Shown here piece after piece: positions 36,937 through 44,052 of a stretch of DNA of 64,000 bases. The stretch is from the NCBI RefSeq assembly GCF_001648175.1, contig NZ_CP015243.1, positions 3,534,001 through 3,598,000 of the forward strand, in the 5' to 3' direction. The first letter of the stretch is position 1. The number at the start of each line of letters is the position of its first letter. The translations under genes and the position numbers were made by a program. The notes under the pieces were generated by a model. It did not search any database. It saw only the letters and a program-made list of their open reading frames with translations, and had not been told where the DNA came from. Source of the stretch: Halotalea alkalilenta. Its GTDB lineage: Bacteria > Pseudomonadota > Gammaproteobacteria > Pseudomonadales > Halomonadaceae.

Positions 36937-38134
36937 GTCGTGCCCCTCCTGGTAAGGGATTGCGTGGCGAGGAGACAGCGCCGATGCACTCGAGAATGTT
37001 TTCCGGCTCCAGGGTTCCGAGGAAGGCTCCACCCTCGTCGACCACGGCCACCGGCTGATCGTTTTTCAGCAAGCGGGCAACATCGACCAGCCTGGCATTG
37101 GCCGCAACGCTTACGAAATTGCTCGAGAGCAGACCGGCCGCTGATTCGCCGGCGCGAACCTGACGCAGCGACTGCGCATCGAGCACCCCCTTCACGCGGT
37201 TGCTGGCGGTGAGCACGAAGCCGCTCTGACGCAGCGCGCCCTGATCGGCAACGATCCGACCGGCGTCGTGATCCACGATGGTTTGCGCCGAGCGCATGAC
37301 CGAGCGGGCATCGAACAGCCGGGAACGATCGACTTCACGGGTGAAGCCACAGACGTACTCGCTGCCCGGCTCAAGCACGATGGACTGCGGCGTGCCTTCA
37401 CGCACGACCTCGCCCTCGGCCATGATCGCGATGCGAGAACCGAGCTTTAGCGCTTCCTGGAAATCGTGGGTGATGAACAAAATGGTTTTCTTCAGCGTGC
37501 GCTGCAGGCGCAGCAGCTCATCTTGCATCTCGCTGCGGATCAGCGGATCCAGCGCACTGAAAGCTTCGTCCATGACCAGCACGTCGGCATCGGTGGTCAG
37601 CGCCCGCGCCAGCCCGACCCGTTGGCGCATGCCGCCGGAGAGCTCATGGGGATAGTGATAGACCCACTTCGACAGGCCAACTACCGACAGCACTTCTTCG
37701 GCCCGCTGACGACGCTGGGCAGGCGGGATGCCGCGCAGCTTCAGCCCGAACTCGGCGTTCTCGACAATGGATTTGTTCGGCAATAGCGCGAAGTGCTGAA
37801 AGACCATGGAAATGCGTGTACGGCGGACCTCACGCAGATCTTTTTCGTTCAGGGTGACGATATCCCGACCGTCGAGCAGAATCTTGCCCGCGGTCGGCTC
37901 GTTCAATCGGTTGATACAGCGTGCCAGCGTTGATTTCCCTGAACCGGAGAGCCCCATGATCATGTAGATCGCACCGCTGGGAACCGACAGAGAAACGTTG
38001 TTGAGGCCAACCACCATGTTGGTTTCGGCCAGTATCCGGTCCTTGCTCGCACCCTGCGCCAAGAGCTCCATGGCTCTCTGCGGAGTCGGGGAAAAGACCT
38101 TGTACAGATTCTCAATCTTTAAACGTTCACTCAC
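36929..38134 (-). CDS. ProV-like betaine ABC transporter ATPase with CBS domains
   Basis: A 401-residue ATPase. Walker A MGLSGSGKSTLARCINRL, signature LSGGMRQRVGLARALT, Walker B VLVMDEAFSALDPL, and the C-terminal region (from about residue 275) with tandem CBS sequences that in OpuA sense ionic strength. A GTG start (38134) is preferred because TGGAGGCGCGA precedes it; the ATG at 38146 overlaps that site. GlnHis in FITHDFQEALKLGSRIAIMAEG is as expected of ProV. It lies downstream of the NIPSNAP gene with a 186-base gap containing a membrane-protein remnant on the other strand. Confidence 0.92.
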   Translation of the reverse strand: MSERLKIENLYKVFSPTPQRAMELLAQGASKDRILAETNMVVGLNNVSLSVPSGAIYMIMGLSGSGKSTLARCINRLNEPTAGKILLDGRDIVTLNEKDLREVRRTRISMVFQHFALLPNKSIVENAEFGLKLRGIPPAQRRQRAEEVLSVVGLSKWVYHYPHELSGGMRQRVGLARALTTDADVLVMDEAFSALDPLIRSEMQDELLRLQRTLKKTILFITHDFQEALKLGSRIAIMAEGEVVREGTPQSIVLEPGSEYVCGFTREVDRSRLFDARSVMRSAQTIVDHDAGRIVADQGALRQSGFVLTASNRVKGVLDAQSLRQVRAGESAAGLLSSNFVSVAANARLVDVARLLKNDQPVAVVDEGGAFLGTLEPENILECIGAVSSPRNPLPGGARHA

Positions 38135-38158
38135 TCGCGCCTCCATTTATTATATTGC

Positions 38159-38350
38159 GAGATACAGAATTCTCTGGACCGCGATCTGTTGGCTACGGCA
38201 GTTATTGGCGGTGGTATCGGCCCCTTCGGGCTCTATCAGGCACTGCGCTTTTCTATCGGCGAGCAGGTCACATCAGCACACGCGTTCTGGGGCATGGCCT
38301 TGGCCATGCTGTTTTTATCTTCATTGCAACGGCGAAAAGTCGGTCGGTAG
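38159..38350 (+). pseudogene. Possible C-terminal remnant of a membrane transporter
   Basis: On the plus strand, opposite to the flanking operon genes, this stretch reads for about 63 residues without an initiation codon: a hydrophobic segment (LLATAVIGGGIGPFGLYQAL), a polar loop, then a final helix (AFWGMALAMLFLSSL) and a basic tail QRRKVGR before a stop. This looks like the tail of a polytopic permease, perhaps MFS. Its last 30 bases overlap the 3' end of the NIPSNAP gene. If real, it marks the scar left when the ABC genes were joined to the catabolic operon. Chance coding is not excluded. Confidence 0.3.
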
Positions 38351-38635
38351 CAGGATGCGATTCTGCGAATCCTCGATAAGGGCCGTCAGCCTGGGGATGA
38401 ACGCCTGCCAGCGAGGATCCAGGGCCAATAGCTGGCGGCGCCGCTGCCGCTCCTCGAAACTTTGGTAGGCCCACATGTGGACGACATGGCTCAGCGGGCC
38501 GATTTCGGTGACGAAGTAACCGATCAGGTGCCCAAGTATCGGCTGCTGAATCGCCAAACCTTCTTCACGCACCAGCGCCAGGTACTGGCTCATCTGTCCC
38601 GAACGGATGCGATAGATGCGTTCTTCGAGAATCAT
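38321..38635 (-). CDS. NIPSNAP-family protein
   Basis: A 104-residue ferredoxin-like (dimeric alpha/beta barrel) protein: MILEERIYRIRSGQMSQYLALV, GHLIGYFVTEIGPLSHVVHMWAYQSFEERQRRR, ending in WQAFIPRLTALIEDSQNRIL. NIPSNAP proteins often accompany catabolic operons and act as accessory or unproven enzymatic subunits; here it is the last gene of the monooxygenase operon. The ATG overlaps the hydrolase stop (ATGA) and follows a GGGGGAG ribosome binding site. Exact role unknown. Confidence 0.85.
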   Translation of the reverse strand: MILEERIYRIRSGQMSQYLALVREEGLAIQQPILGHLIGYFVTEIGPLSHVVHMWAYQSFEERQRRRQLLALDPRWQAFIPRLTALIEDSQNRILLPTDFSPLQ

Positions 38636-39453
38636 GCCCGCTCCCCCGTCGCTTGCAGCAGGAACTCCTGCATCATCGACGCCACCCGCTCCGGCGCCTC
38701 GGTCAGGATCGAATGGCGCAGGCCAGGCAGGATGCGCAGGCGCGATCCGCTTATGCGCTCGTGCATGAACGATGCCATGCGCGGATTGGAGCCGGCATCG
38801 CAAGCCCCGGTGGCGATCAGGGTCGGGCAACGGATCTGCCCAATCAGATCACCGAAGTCGCTCTGCGCCAGCACCCTGTAGGCCGCCGCGTAGCACTCAG
38901 GATCATTCTGCGCGTTGCGCTGGCGCAGCTGCGCGACCAGCTCCGGGTGCTTCAGCTGAAAATCCTCGGTCAGCCAGCGCGACAACGAGGCATCGTAATG
39001 CGAGCCGGGAGCCCCATTGCGCAAGGCGTCCAGTCGCGCCAGTACGCGCTCGCGCTCGTCTTCGTTGCGCCCTGCGATGGTGGACAGCAGCACCAGCCGG
39101 CGAACCCGCTGCGGATACCTCAAGACGAGCCGCTGCGCGATCAGGCCACCCAGGGAGAACCCGGCCAGATGAAACCTGGAAAAGCCGACGGCATCGGCCA
39201 GCGCCAGCGTCTCATCGACCATCTCGTCGATCTCGTAGCGTCCTTTGAGCCGCGTCGAATTACCGTGACCGCGCAGGTCGAAGGTCAGCACCCTGAACCG
39301 CGCCTTGAGCCGTTGCACCACGCCTTCCCAGGCCAGCAGGCTGGAACCGACGCCGTGAATGCACAGCAGCGGCTCGGTGCCGGCACCGTCGACACGATAA
39401 TTCAGCGTGACCTTGCCGACGTTCAGCTGGCGATCCTGCGCGAAGCCGTTCAT
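38632..39453 (-). CDS. Alpha/beta hydrolase, candidate TgnD-like
   Basis: A 273-residue alpha/beta hydrolase. The oxyanion loop is LLCIHGVGSSLLAWEG, the nucleophile elbow HLAGFSLGGLIAQRL, the acid near IATGACDAGSNP and the His in LPGLRHSILTEAPE. It resembles enol-lactonases of the PcaD type. In the A. baylyi trigonelline pathway an alpha/beta hydrolase (TgnD) cleaves the N-methylformamido-methylene succinate formed after ring opening and oxidation. Its position right after a flavin reductase, aldehyde dehydrogenase and luciferase-like monooxygenase suggests the same role. Overlaps both neighbours by four bases. Confidence 0.75.
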   Translation of the reverse strand: MNGFAQDRQLNVGKVTLNYRVDGAGTEPLLCIHGVGSSLLAWEGVVQRLKARFRVLTFDLRGHGNSTRLKGRYEIDEMVDETLALADAVGFSRFHLAGFSLGGLIAQRLVLRYPQRVRRLVLLSTIAGRNEDERERVLARLDALRNGAPGSHYDASLSRWLTEDFQLKHPELVAQLRQRNAQNDPECYAAAYRVLAQSDFGDLIGQIRCPTLIATGACDAGSNPRMASFMHERISGSRLRILPGLRHSILTEAPERVASMMQEFLLQATGERA

Positions 39454-40526
39454 AGGCTCAGCGCCCGTTGCCGGTCACGCTGACGTTCACGCTCGGCGAA
39501 GAACGGCATGACTTCATCGATGAACAGGCGCAACGTCTGCCTCTGCTGCTCGAACGGCAGGTTGAAACTCAATCCGAGGCAATACTGGTCGACCCCGGCC
39601 GCCTCGTAGTCCAGCAACTTCTCGATGACCTCGTCGGGGGTGCCGAACATCAGGTTGCGACGAATGCTTTCCGGGTCGTAGTTCTCCTTGCCTTTCACGC
39701 TCTCGAAGGGAACGGCTTCGGGGAAGCCGTCTCTCACCGTGCCGATGTTCTGCATCAGGTTCTCGAAGGTACGACCGAAATCCATGCTGTGGCGCACCGG
39801 CACTTCCCAGTCATCGGGTTTGGCGTACACGCATGTGCGCCGCTGCATCATGAAACGCGGACGCGGCACTTCGGGATGGTCAGCCACGGCCTTTTCGAAT
39901 TTCTCGCTGAGCACCCGGATTTCAGCGGCGGGCAGAGAAAGCGGCGTGGACATGATGTTCGCACCGATACTCAAGGCCCAGTCGAAGGTGCCGGGATCGC
40001 GGGCCGCCACCCAGATAGGCGGAGACTTCTGCAAGGGCTTGGGCACGGCCGCGGTCGACGGGAAATTCCAGTAATGACCCTCATGGGCGTAATCGCCCTG
40101 CCAGAGCTTCTGCACCGCCGGCAGCAGTTCTTTCATATAGCCGACGCCTTCACGCTGGTGCACGCCAGGATTCATGCGGTCGAACTCATACTGGTAAGAG
40201 CCGCGGGCGATACCGAACTCAAGTCGCCCATCGGTCAAGTGATCGCACAGCGCGGCTTCGGCAGCCAAGCGGATCGGATTCCAGTACGCCGCCGCGAGCG
40301 TGCCGGTGCCGAGTCGAATCCGTCGGGTGTGCTGGCCGAGCCAGACCAGGGTCTGGAACGGGTTGGGCGCGATAGTGCACTCGAGCGTGTGGTGCTCGGA
40401 TGTCCATAGCGTTTCGAAACCGCCCTCATCGGCCGTCCGCGCAAGCTCCAGCACGTTGGCGATGACGGTTTTCATCGACACATTCGGCGATGAGCGTTCC
40501 ATGCTGATGGCAACTGCGAATTTCAT
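39450..40526 (-). CDS. Luciferase-like flavin monooxygenase, candidate TgnB-like
   Basis: A 358-residue LLM-class oxygenase using reduced FMN from a partner reductase. The N-terminal MKFAVAISMERSSPNVSMK barrel start and TLWTSEHHTLECTIAPNPFQ, RRIRLGTGTL, GRLEFGIARGSYQYEFDRM and FGTPDEVIEKLLDYEAAGVDQY are all family features. The set matches TgnB, the oxygenase that splits the pyridinium ring of trigonelline between N and a ring carbon. Start at the ATG at 40526. The reductase gene lies two genes upstream in the same operon. Confidence 0.8.
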   Translation of the reverse strand: MKFAVAISMERSSPNVSMKTVIANVLELARTADEGGFETLWTSEHHTLECTIAPNPFQTLVWLGQHTRRIRLGTGTLAAAYWNPIRLAAEAALCDHLTDGRLEFGIARGSYQYEFDRMNPGVHQREGVGYMKELLPAVQKLWQGDYAHEGHYWNFPSTAAVPKPLQKSPPIWVAARDPGTFDWALSIGANIMSTPLSLPAAEIRVLSEKFEKAVADHPEVPRPRFMMQRRTCVYAKPDDWEVPVRHSMDFGRTFENLMQNIGTVRDGFPEAVPFESVKGKENYDPESIRRNLMFGTPDEVIEKLLDYEAAGVDQYCLGLSFNLPFEQQRQTLRLFIDEVMPFFAERERQRDRQRALSL

Positions 40527-40558
40527 GCGTATCCCCTGGGCGGACGCTTGGTGAAGAA

Positions 40559-42070
40559 TCAGCGCAGACGGATCACGAACGGATCCTGCATGGCGCCGGA
40601 ATAATCGATGACGATGTTCTTCGCACGCGAGAATTCGCGCATCACGTCGAAGCCGCCGCGGCGCCCATAGCCGCTGTCCTTGAAGCCGCCATTGGCGGAC
40701 ATGTAGGCGGCCGAGCGATAGGTGTTGATCCATACCGTGCCGGCATCGATGCGACTGGCGAAGCGCATGGCGCGATCGATGTTCTGGGTCCACACACCCG
40801 AGGCCAGACCGTAGGCGGTGTCATTGGCCATGCTGATCATTTCCTCTTCCGAGGAGAACGGCACCACGCCTACCACCGGGCCGAACAGCTCATCACGCAT
40901 GAAGGTCATGTCGTTGCTGGCATCGGCCAGCACAGTGGGCTCGAAATACCATCCCTGGGCCAGGTCGGCACCGGACGGCCGCCTGCCACCGACGGCTACG
41001 CGCGCGCCCTGGCTCGCGCCCAGGGCCACGTAGTGCTGGAGCTTCTGCAGCTGCGCCTGCAGCGCCAGCGGGCCGATATCGGTGCCCTCCTCCATCGGAT
41101 GACCGACGGTGATGCGCTGCGTACGGGCCACCAGCGCCTCGACGAAGCGCTGGTAGATGCTGGCCTCGACGAAGCAGCGCGATCCCGCCACGCAGGTCTG
41201 CCCGGCAGCGGCGAACACCCCGGAGACCACACCGTTGACGGCTTTTTCGATATCGACGTCGGCGAACACCACGTGGGGAGATTTACCGCCCAGCTCCATC
41301 TGGCAGGGCGCTAGGTTGTTCGCCGCATTGCCGGCGATGCGCCGCCCGGTGTCGGTGCTGCCGGTGAAGACGTATTTGTCGATGCCCGGGTGTCGGGTCA
41401 GGGCCTCGCCGGTGACGGCGCCGCCGCCGCTGACCACGTTGACCACGCCAGCGGGGAAACCGGCCAGCATGATCAGCTCGGCCAGCGCCAGGGTCGAGGC
41501 AGTGGCGTGTTCAGAAGGCTTGATGACCACGGTATTGCCGATGGCCAGACACGGCGCGAGGGTGCCGGTCAGCAGCATCAGCGGTGAATTCCACGGGGTG
41601 ATCATGCCGATCACGCCCAGCGGCTCGCGAATGTTGAAGTTCAACTGGTCGAGCTTGTTCACCGGAATGGTGTCGCCCTGCAGCTTGTCCGCCATTCCTG
41701 CGAAGTAGGTGTATGAGTCCGGCAAGGCACGCATCTGGGCACGCATTTCACGCAGCAGCTTGCCGTTGTCCCGGGTTTCCAGCAGGGCCAGCCGTTCGGC
41801 ATTCTCCAGCACCAGCTCAGCCAGACGGCGAACCAGCTTGCCGCGATCGGTCTGGGTCATGCGCCGCCAGGCGGGACTGTGGAATGCCTGGCGGGCCGAG
41901 CGCACGGCACGGTCCACATCACCATCATCGGCCTCGGCAAACTGATACCAGGCTTGCCCGGTGGCGGGATCGAAGCTTTCGACGTAACGGCCGCTGCCCG
42001 GGGCTGTGTATTGCCCATCGATGAACAGACCAAGGCGATTGCCTTCGAGTGAGTCGACCGTCGTTTTCAT
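40559..42070 (-). CDS. Aldehyde dehydrogenase, candidate TgnC-like
   Basis: A 503-residue ALDH. Catalytic motifs are [18 protein letters not shown] (base Glu) and VFAAAGQTCVAGSRCFVEA (nucleophilic Cys). NAD(P)-binding region IGMITPWNSPLMLLTGTLAPCLA. In the trigonelline pathway an ALDH oxidises the ring-opened semialdehyde/hydroxybutyrolactone to the succinate derivative. It is coupled to the flavin reductase gene by a four-base overlap. Substrate assignment rests on context; by itself it is a broad ALDH. Confidence 0.8.
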   Translation of the reverse strand: MKTTVDSLEGNRLGLFIDGQYTAPGSGRYVESFDPATGQAWYQFAEADDGDVDRAVRSARQAFHSPAWRRMTQTDRGKLVRRLAELVLENAERLALLETRDNGKLLREMRAQMRALPDSYTYFAGMADKLQGDTIPVNKLDQLNFNIREPLGVIGMITPWNSPLMLLTGTLAPCLAIGNTVVIKPSEHATASTLALAELIMLAGFPAGVVNVVSGGGAVTGEALTRHPGIDKYVFTGSTDTGRRIAGNAANNLAPCQMELGGKSPHVVFADVDIEKAVNGVVSGVFAAAGQTCVAGSRCFVEASIYQRFVEALVARTQRITVGHPMEEGTDIGPLALQAQLQKLQHYVALGASQGARVAVGGRRPSGADLAQGWYFEPTVLADASNDMTFMRDELFGPVVGVVPFSSEEEMISMANDTAYGLASGVWTQNIDRAMRFASRIDAGTVWINTYRSAAYMSANGGFKDSGYGRRGGFDVMREFSRAKNIVIDYSGAMQDPFVIRLR

Positions 42071-43077
42071 GAGGCCGCCTGCTGTAGCAGCTGTTGTTGG
42101 CGGGAGAAATCCGCCCAGCTTCGGGCTGTCCCGTCGATCACCGCTACTCTGCCGCCATCGCTCGAGCCCATGTAAATGCTGAAGCGCTGGTCTTTGCGCT
42201 CGCGCACGTAGCGGCGCACCACCGAGCGCAGTTCATTGCTCGGCATGAGCTCGTAGGGAAGCTGCTCGATAGGGAAAAAACGCAGTGAATCGGGCAATTC
42301 CCGCAGCGAGCAATCGGTATCCAGCTGCGCGCGGTAGACCAGGTAGCCCGGGTCGATATCGTCGACATCGAACACCGAGTAAAGGAAGGTGGCGTCCGGC
42401 AGCAGCGTCAACGAGCCCTGCTCCACTAGCAGCTCGGCATTGCCGCGGCTGCGCCCCGAGGCCGGTAGCTCCCAGCCACCCTTGCCGTCGGCGCGAAACA
42501 AAATCGAGCCGTCGCTTTCGATCAGGTACCCACTGATCATGCCGTGGGAATCCAGCCACTTGGCGGGCAACGGCTCGTTGATGCTGGCGTAGCTGCCGCG
42601 GCAGAAGCAAAGCGGCATTTTCGCACTGGTGCCGAACGCGCGAACCTGGCCGATCAGTACGAGGTGATCTCCGGCGTCGATGCGCTGATCCACCGTGCAG
42701 TCGAACCAGCTCAGGCTGTCGAGCAGAATCGGCGCTCCCGTGTGCACGGTGTCGTGCTTGACGGTCTTGAACTTGTCAGGGGATTTGGAAGCGAATGTCG
42801 CCGAGACATCCGCCTGCCCCTCGTGCAGCAGATTCACCGCGAAGCACTCGCTGCTGGAGAAGGCGCTGTAGCTCAGCGCTGACTTGCCGACGCACACCAG
42901 CAGCAAGGGAGGATTCAGCGAAACGGAAGTAAAGGAATTGGCAGTCATGCCACGTGGCTGGCCGTCGTCATCGTGAGTGGTGATGACCGTCACGCCGGTG
43001 GCAAAGGTGCCAAATGCCTGGCGAAGCGCCCCGGGATCGATTGCCGCATCGTTGAACTTGTTCGTGGTACTCGACAT
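42067..43077 (-). CDS. FMN reductase with C-terminal Nudix-like domain, candidate TgnA-like
   Basis: A 336-residue protein with two parts. Residues 1 to about 170 are a flavin reductase-like domain (FGTFATGVTVITTHDDDGQPRG, ANSFTSVSLNPPLLLVCVGKSA) that would supply reduced flavin to the LLM oxygenase. The remaining 165 residues have a strand-rich, Nudix-like layout (GWELPASGRSRGNAELLVEQGSL) in which the catalytic Glu run is lost, so it is probably structural or ligand-binding. Starts at the ATG at 43077. It is coupled to the ALDH gene and begins 191 bases after the PF06684 gene. Confidence 0.8.
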   Translation of the reverse strand: MSSTTNKFNDAAIDPGALRQAFGTFATGVTVITTHDDDGQPRGMTANSFTSVSLNPPLLLVCVGKSALSYSAFSSSECFAVNLLHEGQADVSATFASKSPDKFKTVKHDTVHTGAPILLDSLSWFDCTVDQRIDAGDHLVLIGQVRAFGTSAKMPLCFCRGSYASINEPLPAKWLDSHGMISGYLIESDGSILFRADGKGGWELPASGRSRGNAELLVEQGSLTLLPDATFLYSVFDVDDIDPGYLVYRAQLDTDCSLRELPDSLRFFPIEQLPYELMPSNELRSVVRRYVRERKDQRFSIYMGSSDGGRVAVIDGTARSWADFSRQQQLLQQAAS

Positions 43078-43267
43078 CGAATCTTTCCTTTGTACTTGGA
43101 TAGGTGTACGCGGGTACGAAAAAGGCCTGGCCTCCCCTGAACCGCACCCCAAAAGCGCTGCACATGGCCGGGAGAGCGGTGGTTCAGAAAAACCAGCCCC
43201 CGCCTGAGCAAGTAAAGATTCGGCGGTCAGTTGATTGATCGGGCCGCCGGGGCGCACGCAAGCAGGC

Positions 43268-43861
43268 TCAAAGGTTCTGCCGCCTTTGCGCTTCCATCTC
43301 GGCCATGTCCTGGAACCGGTCGGCGATACGCGGATGCGGGCGCGAGCCATCGGCCGCACCAATGGCGATCAGCACTTCGTCGGGCCCCGGAGCATCGGCG
43401 ATCTGGAAATTGGCGGTGAGAAAGTGCGAGCGCTTGCCGGTGGCGCTCTTGTGCACCATGGGTAGCGAGATCAGCGCTCCCGGTGCATTTCGCACGTTGG
43501 TAAAGCTCAGAAACGCCGTACCGTCGACCGCCTCGCGGAACAGGTTGCCAAAGCGCAGGGTATGGATCAGTGCGGATGCGTGTTCGATCTCGCCGTTGAC
43601 GCCGACACAGGCCGCCTTGCCGTAGGCTTCGACTTTGTCGGCCGGCATCACTGCCACCAGACGCTTGGTCAGCTCCTCACCCAGCACTGGCGCCAGGCGC
43701 AGGATTTCCGGTCGCAGGTCTTCGACGAAGCCCTGGCCGGCCCATGGGTTTTTCAACACCGCAGCCACGACGACCATGGTGACCGGCTGCTCGGCCTCCT
43801 TGCCGCCTTCGATAAACGTCTGCTCGATGAAGGTGGAATATTTTCTTACCCGGGGATTCAT
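43268..43861 (-). CDS. PF06684 (amino acid synthesis family) protein
   Basis: A 197-residue protein matching the so-called amino acid synthesis family: FIEQTFIEGGKEAEQPVTMVVVAAVLKNPWAG at the N-terminus, VEAYGKAACVGVNGEIEHASALIHTLRFGNLFREAV and FLSFTNVRNAPGALISLPMVHK. The family name has no biochemical basis; members sit in catabolic operons with flavin-dependent monooxygenases. It is the first gene of the minus-strand operon and diverges from the activator gene, so it is probably needed early, perhaps as an accessory or isomerase-like protein. The function is unknown. Confidence 0.85.
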   Translation of the reverse strand: MNPRVRKYSTFIEQTFIEGGKEAEQPVTMVVVAAVLKNPWAGQGFVEDLRPEILRLAPVLGEELTKRLVAVMPADKVEAYGKAACVGVNGEIEHASALIHTLRFGNLFREAVDGTAFLSFTNVRNAPGALISLPMVHKSATGKRSHFLTANFQIADAPGPDEVLIAIGAADGSRPHPRIADRFQDMAEMEAQRRQNL

Positions 43862-44052
43862 GATGGTCGTCGCTCTCTGGTCGATGAGTCGGTTCGCCGT
43901 TGGCAGTGACCATCAGGTTAGGGAGCGCAAAATGAGACGTCATCCTGCGGTTCGGCGCACAAATGGCGCCACCTCTGCTACGAAAAGATGCAAGTGCCAG
44001 CCACATCGGTCACGTTAGTTTTACTTCCTGCCAGCACAGTGAGGTGACCCGC
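43862..44052. promoter_or_regulatory. Divergent promoter region of the pyridinium-betaine-like operon
   Basis: A 191-base region between the minus-strand catabolic operon and the plus-strand activator gene must hold both promoters. I found no sigma-54 site with correct GG-GC spacing and no clear dyad, so the control sites remain unassigned. Confidence 0.5.

Noticed and set aside
43862..44052. Sigma-54-like TGGC...TTGC words near the regulator
   Set aside because: The spacing between the GG and GC elements is too short.
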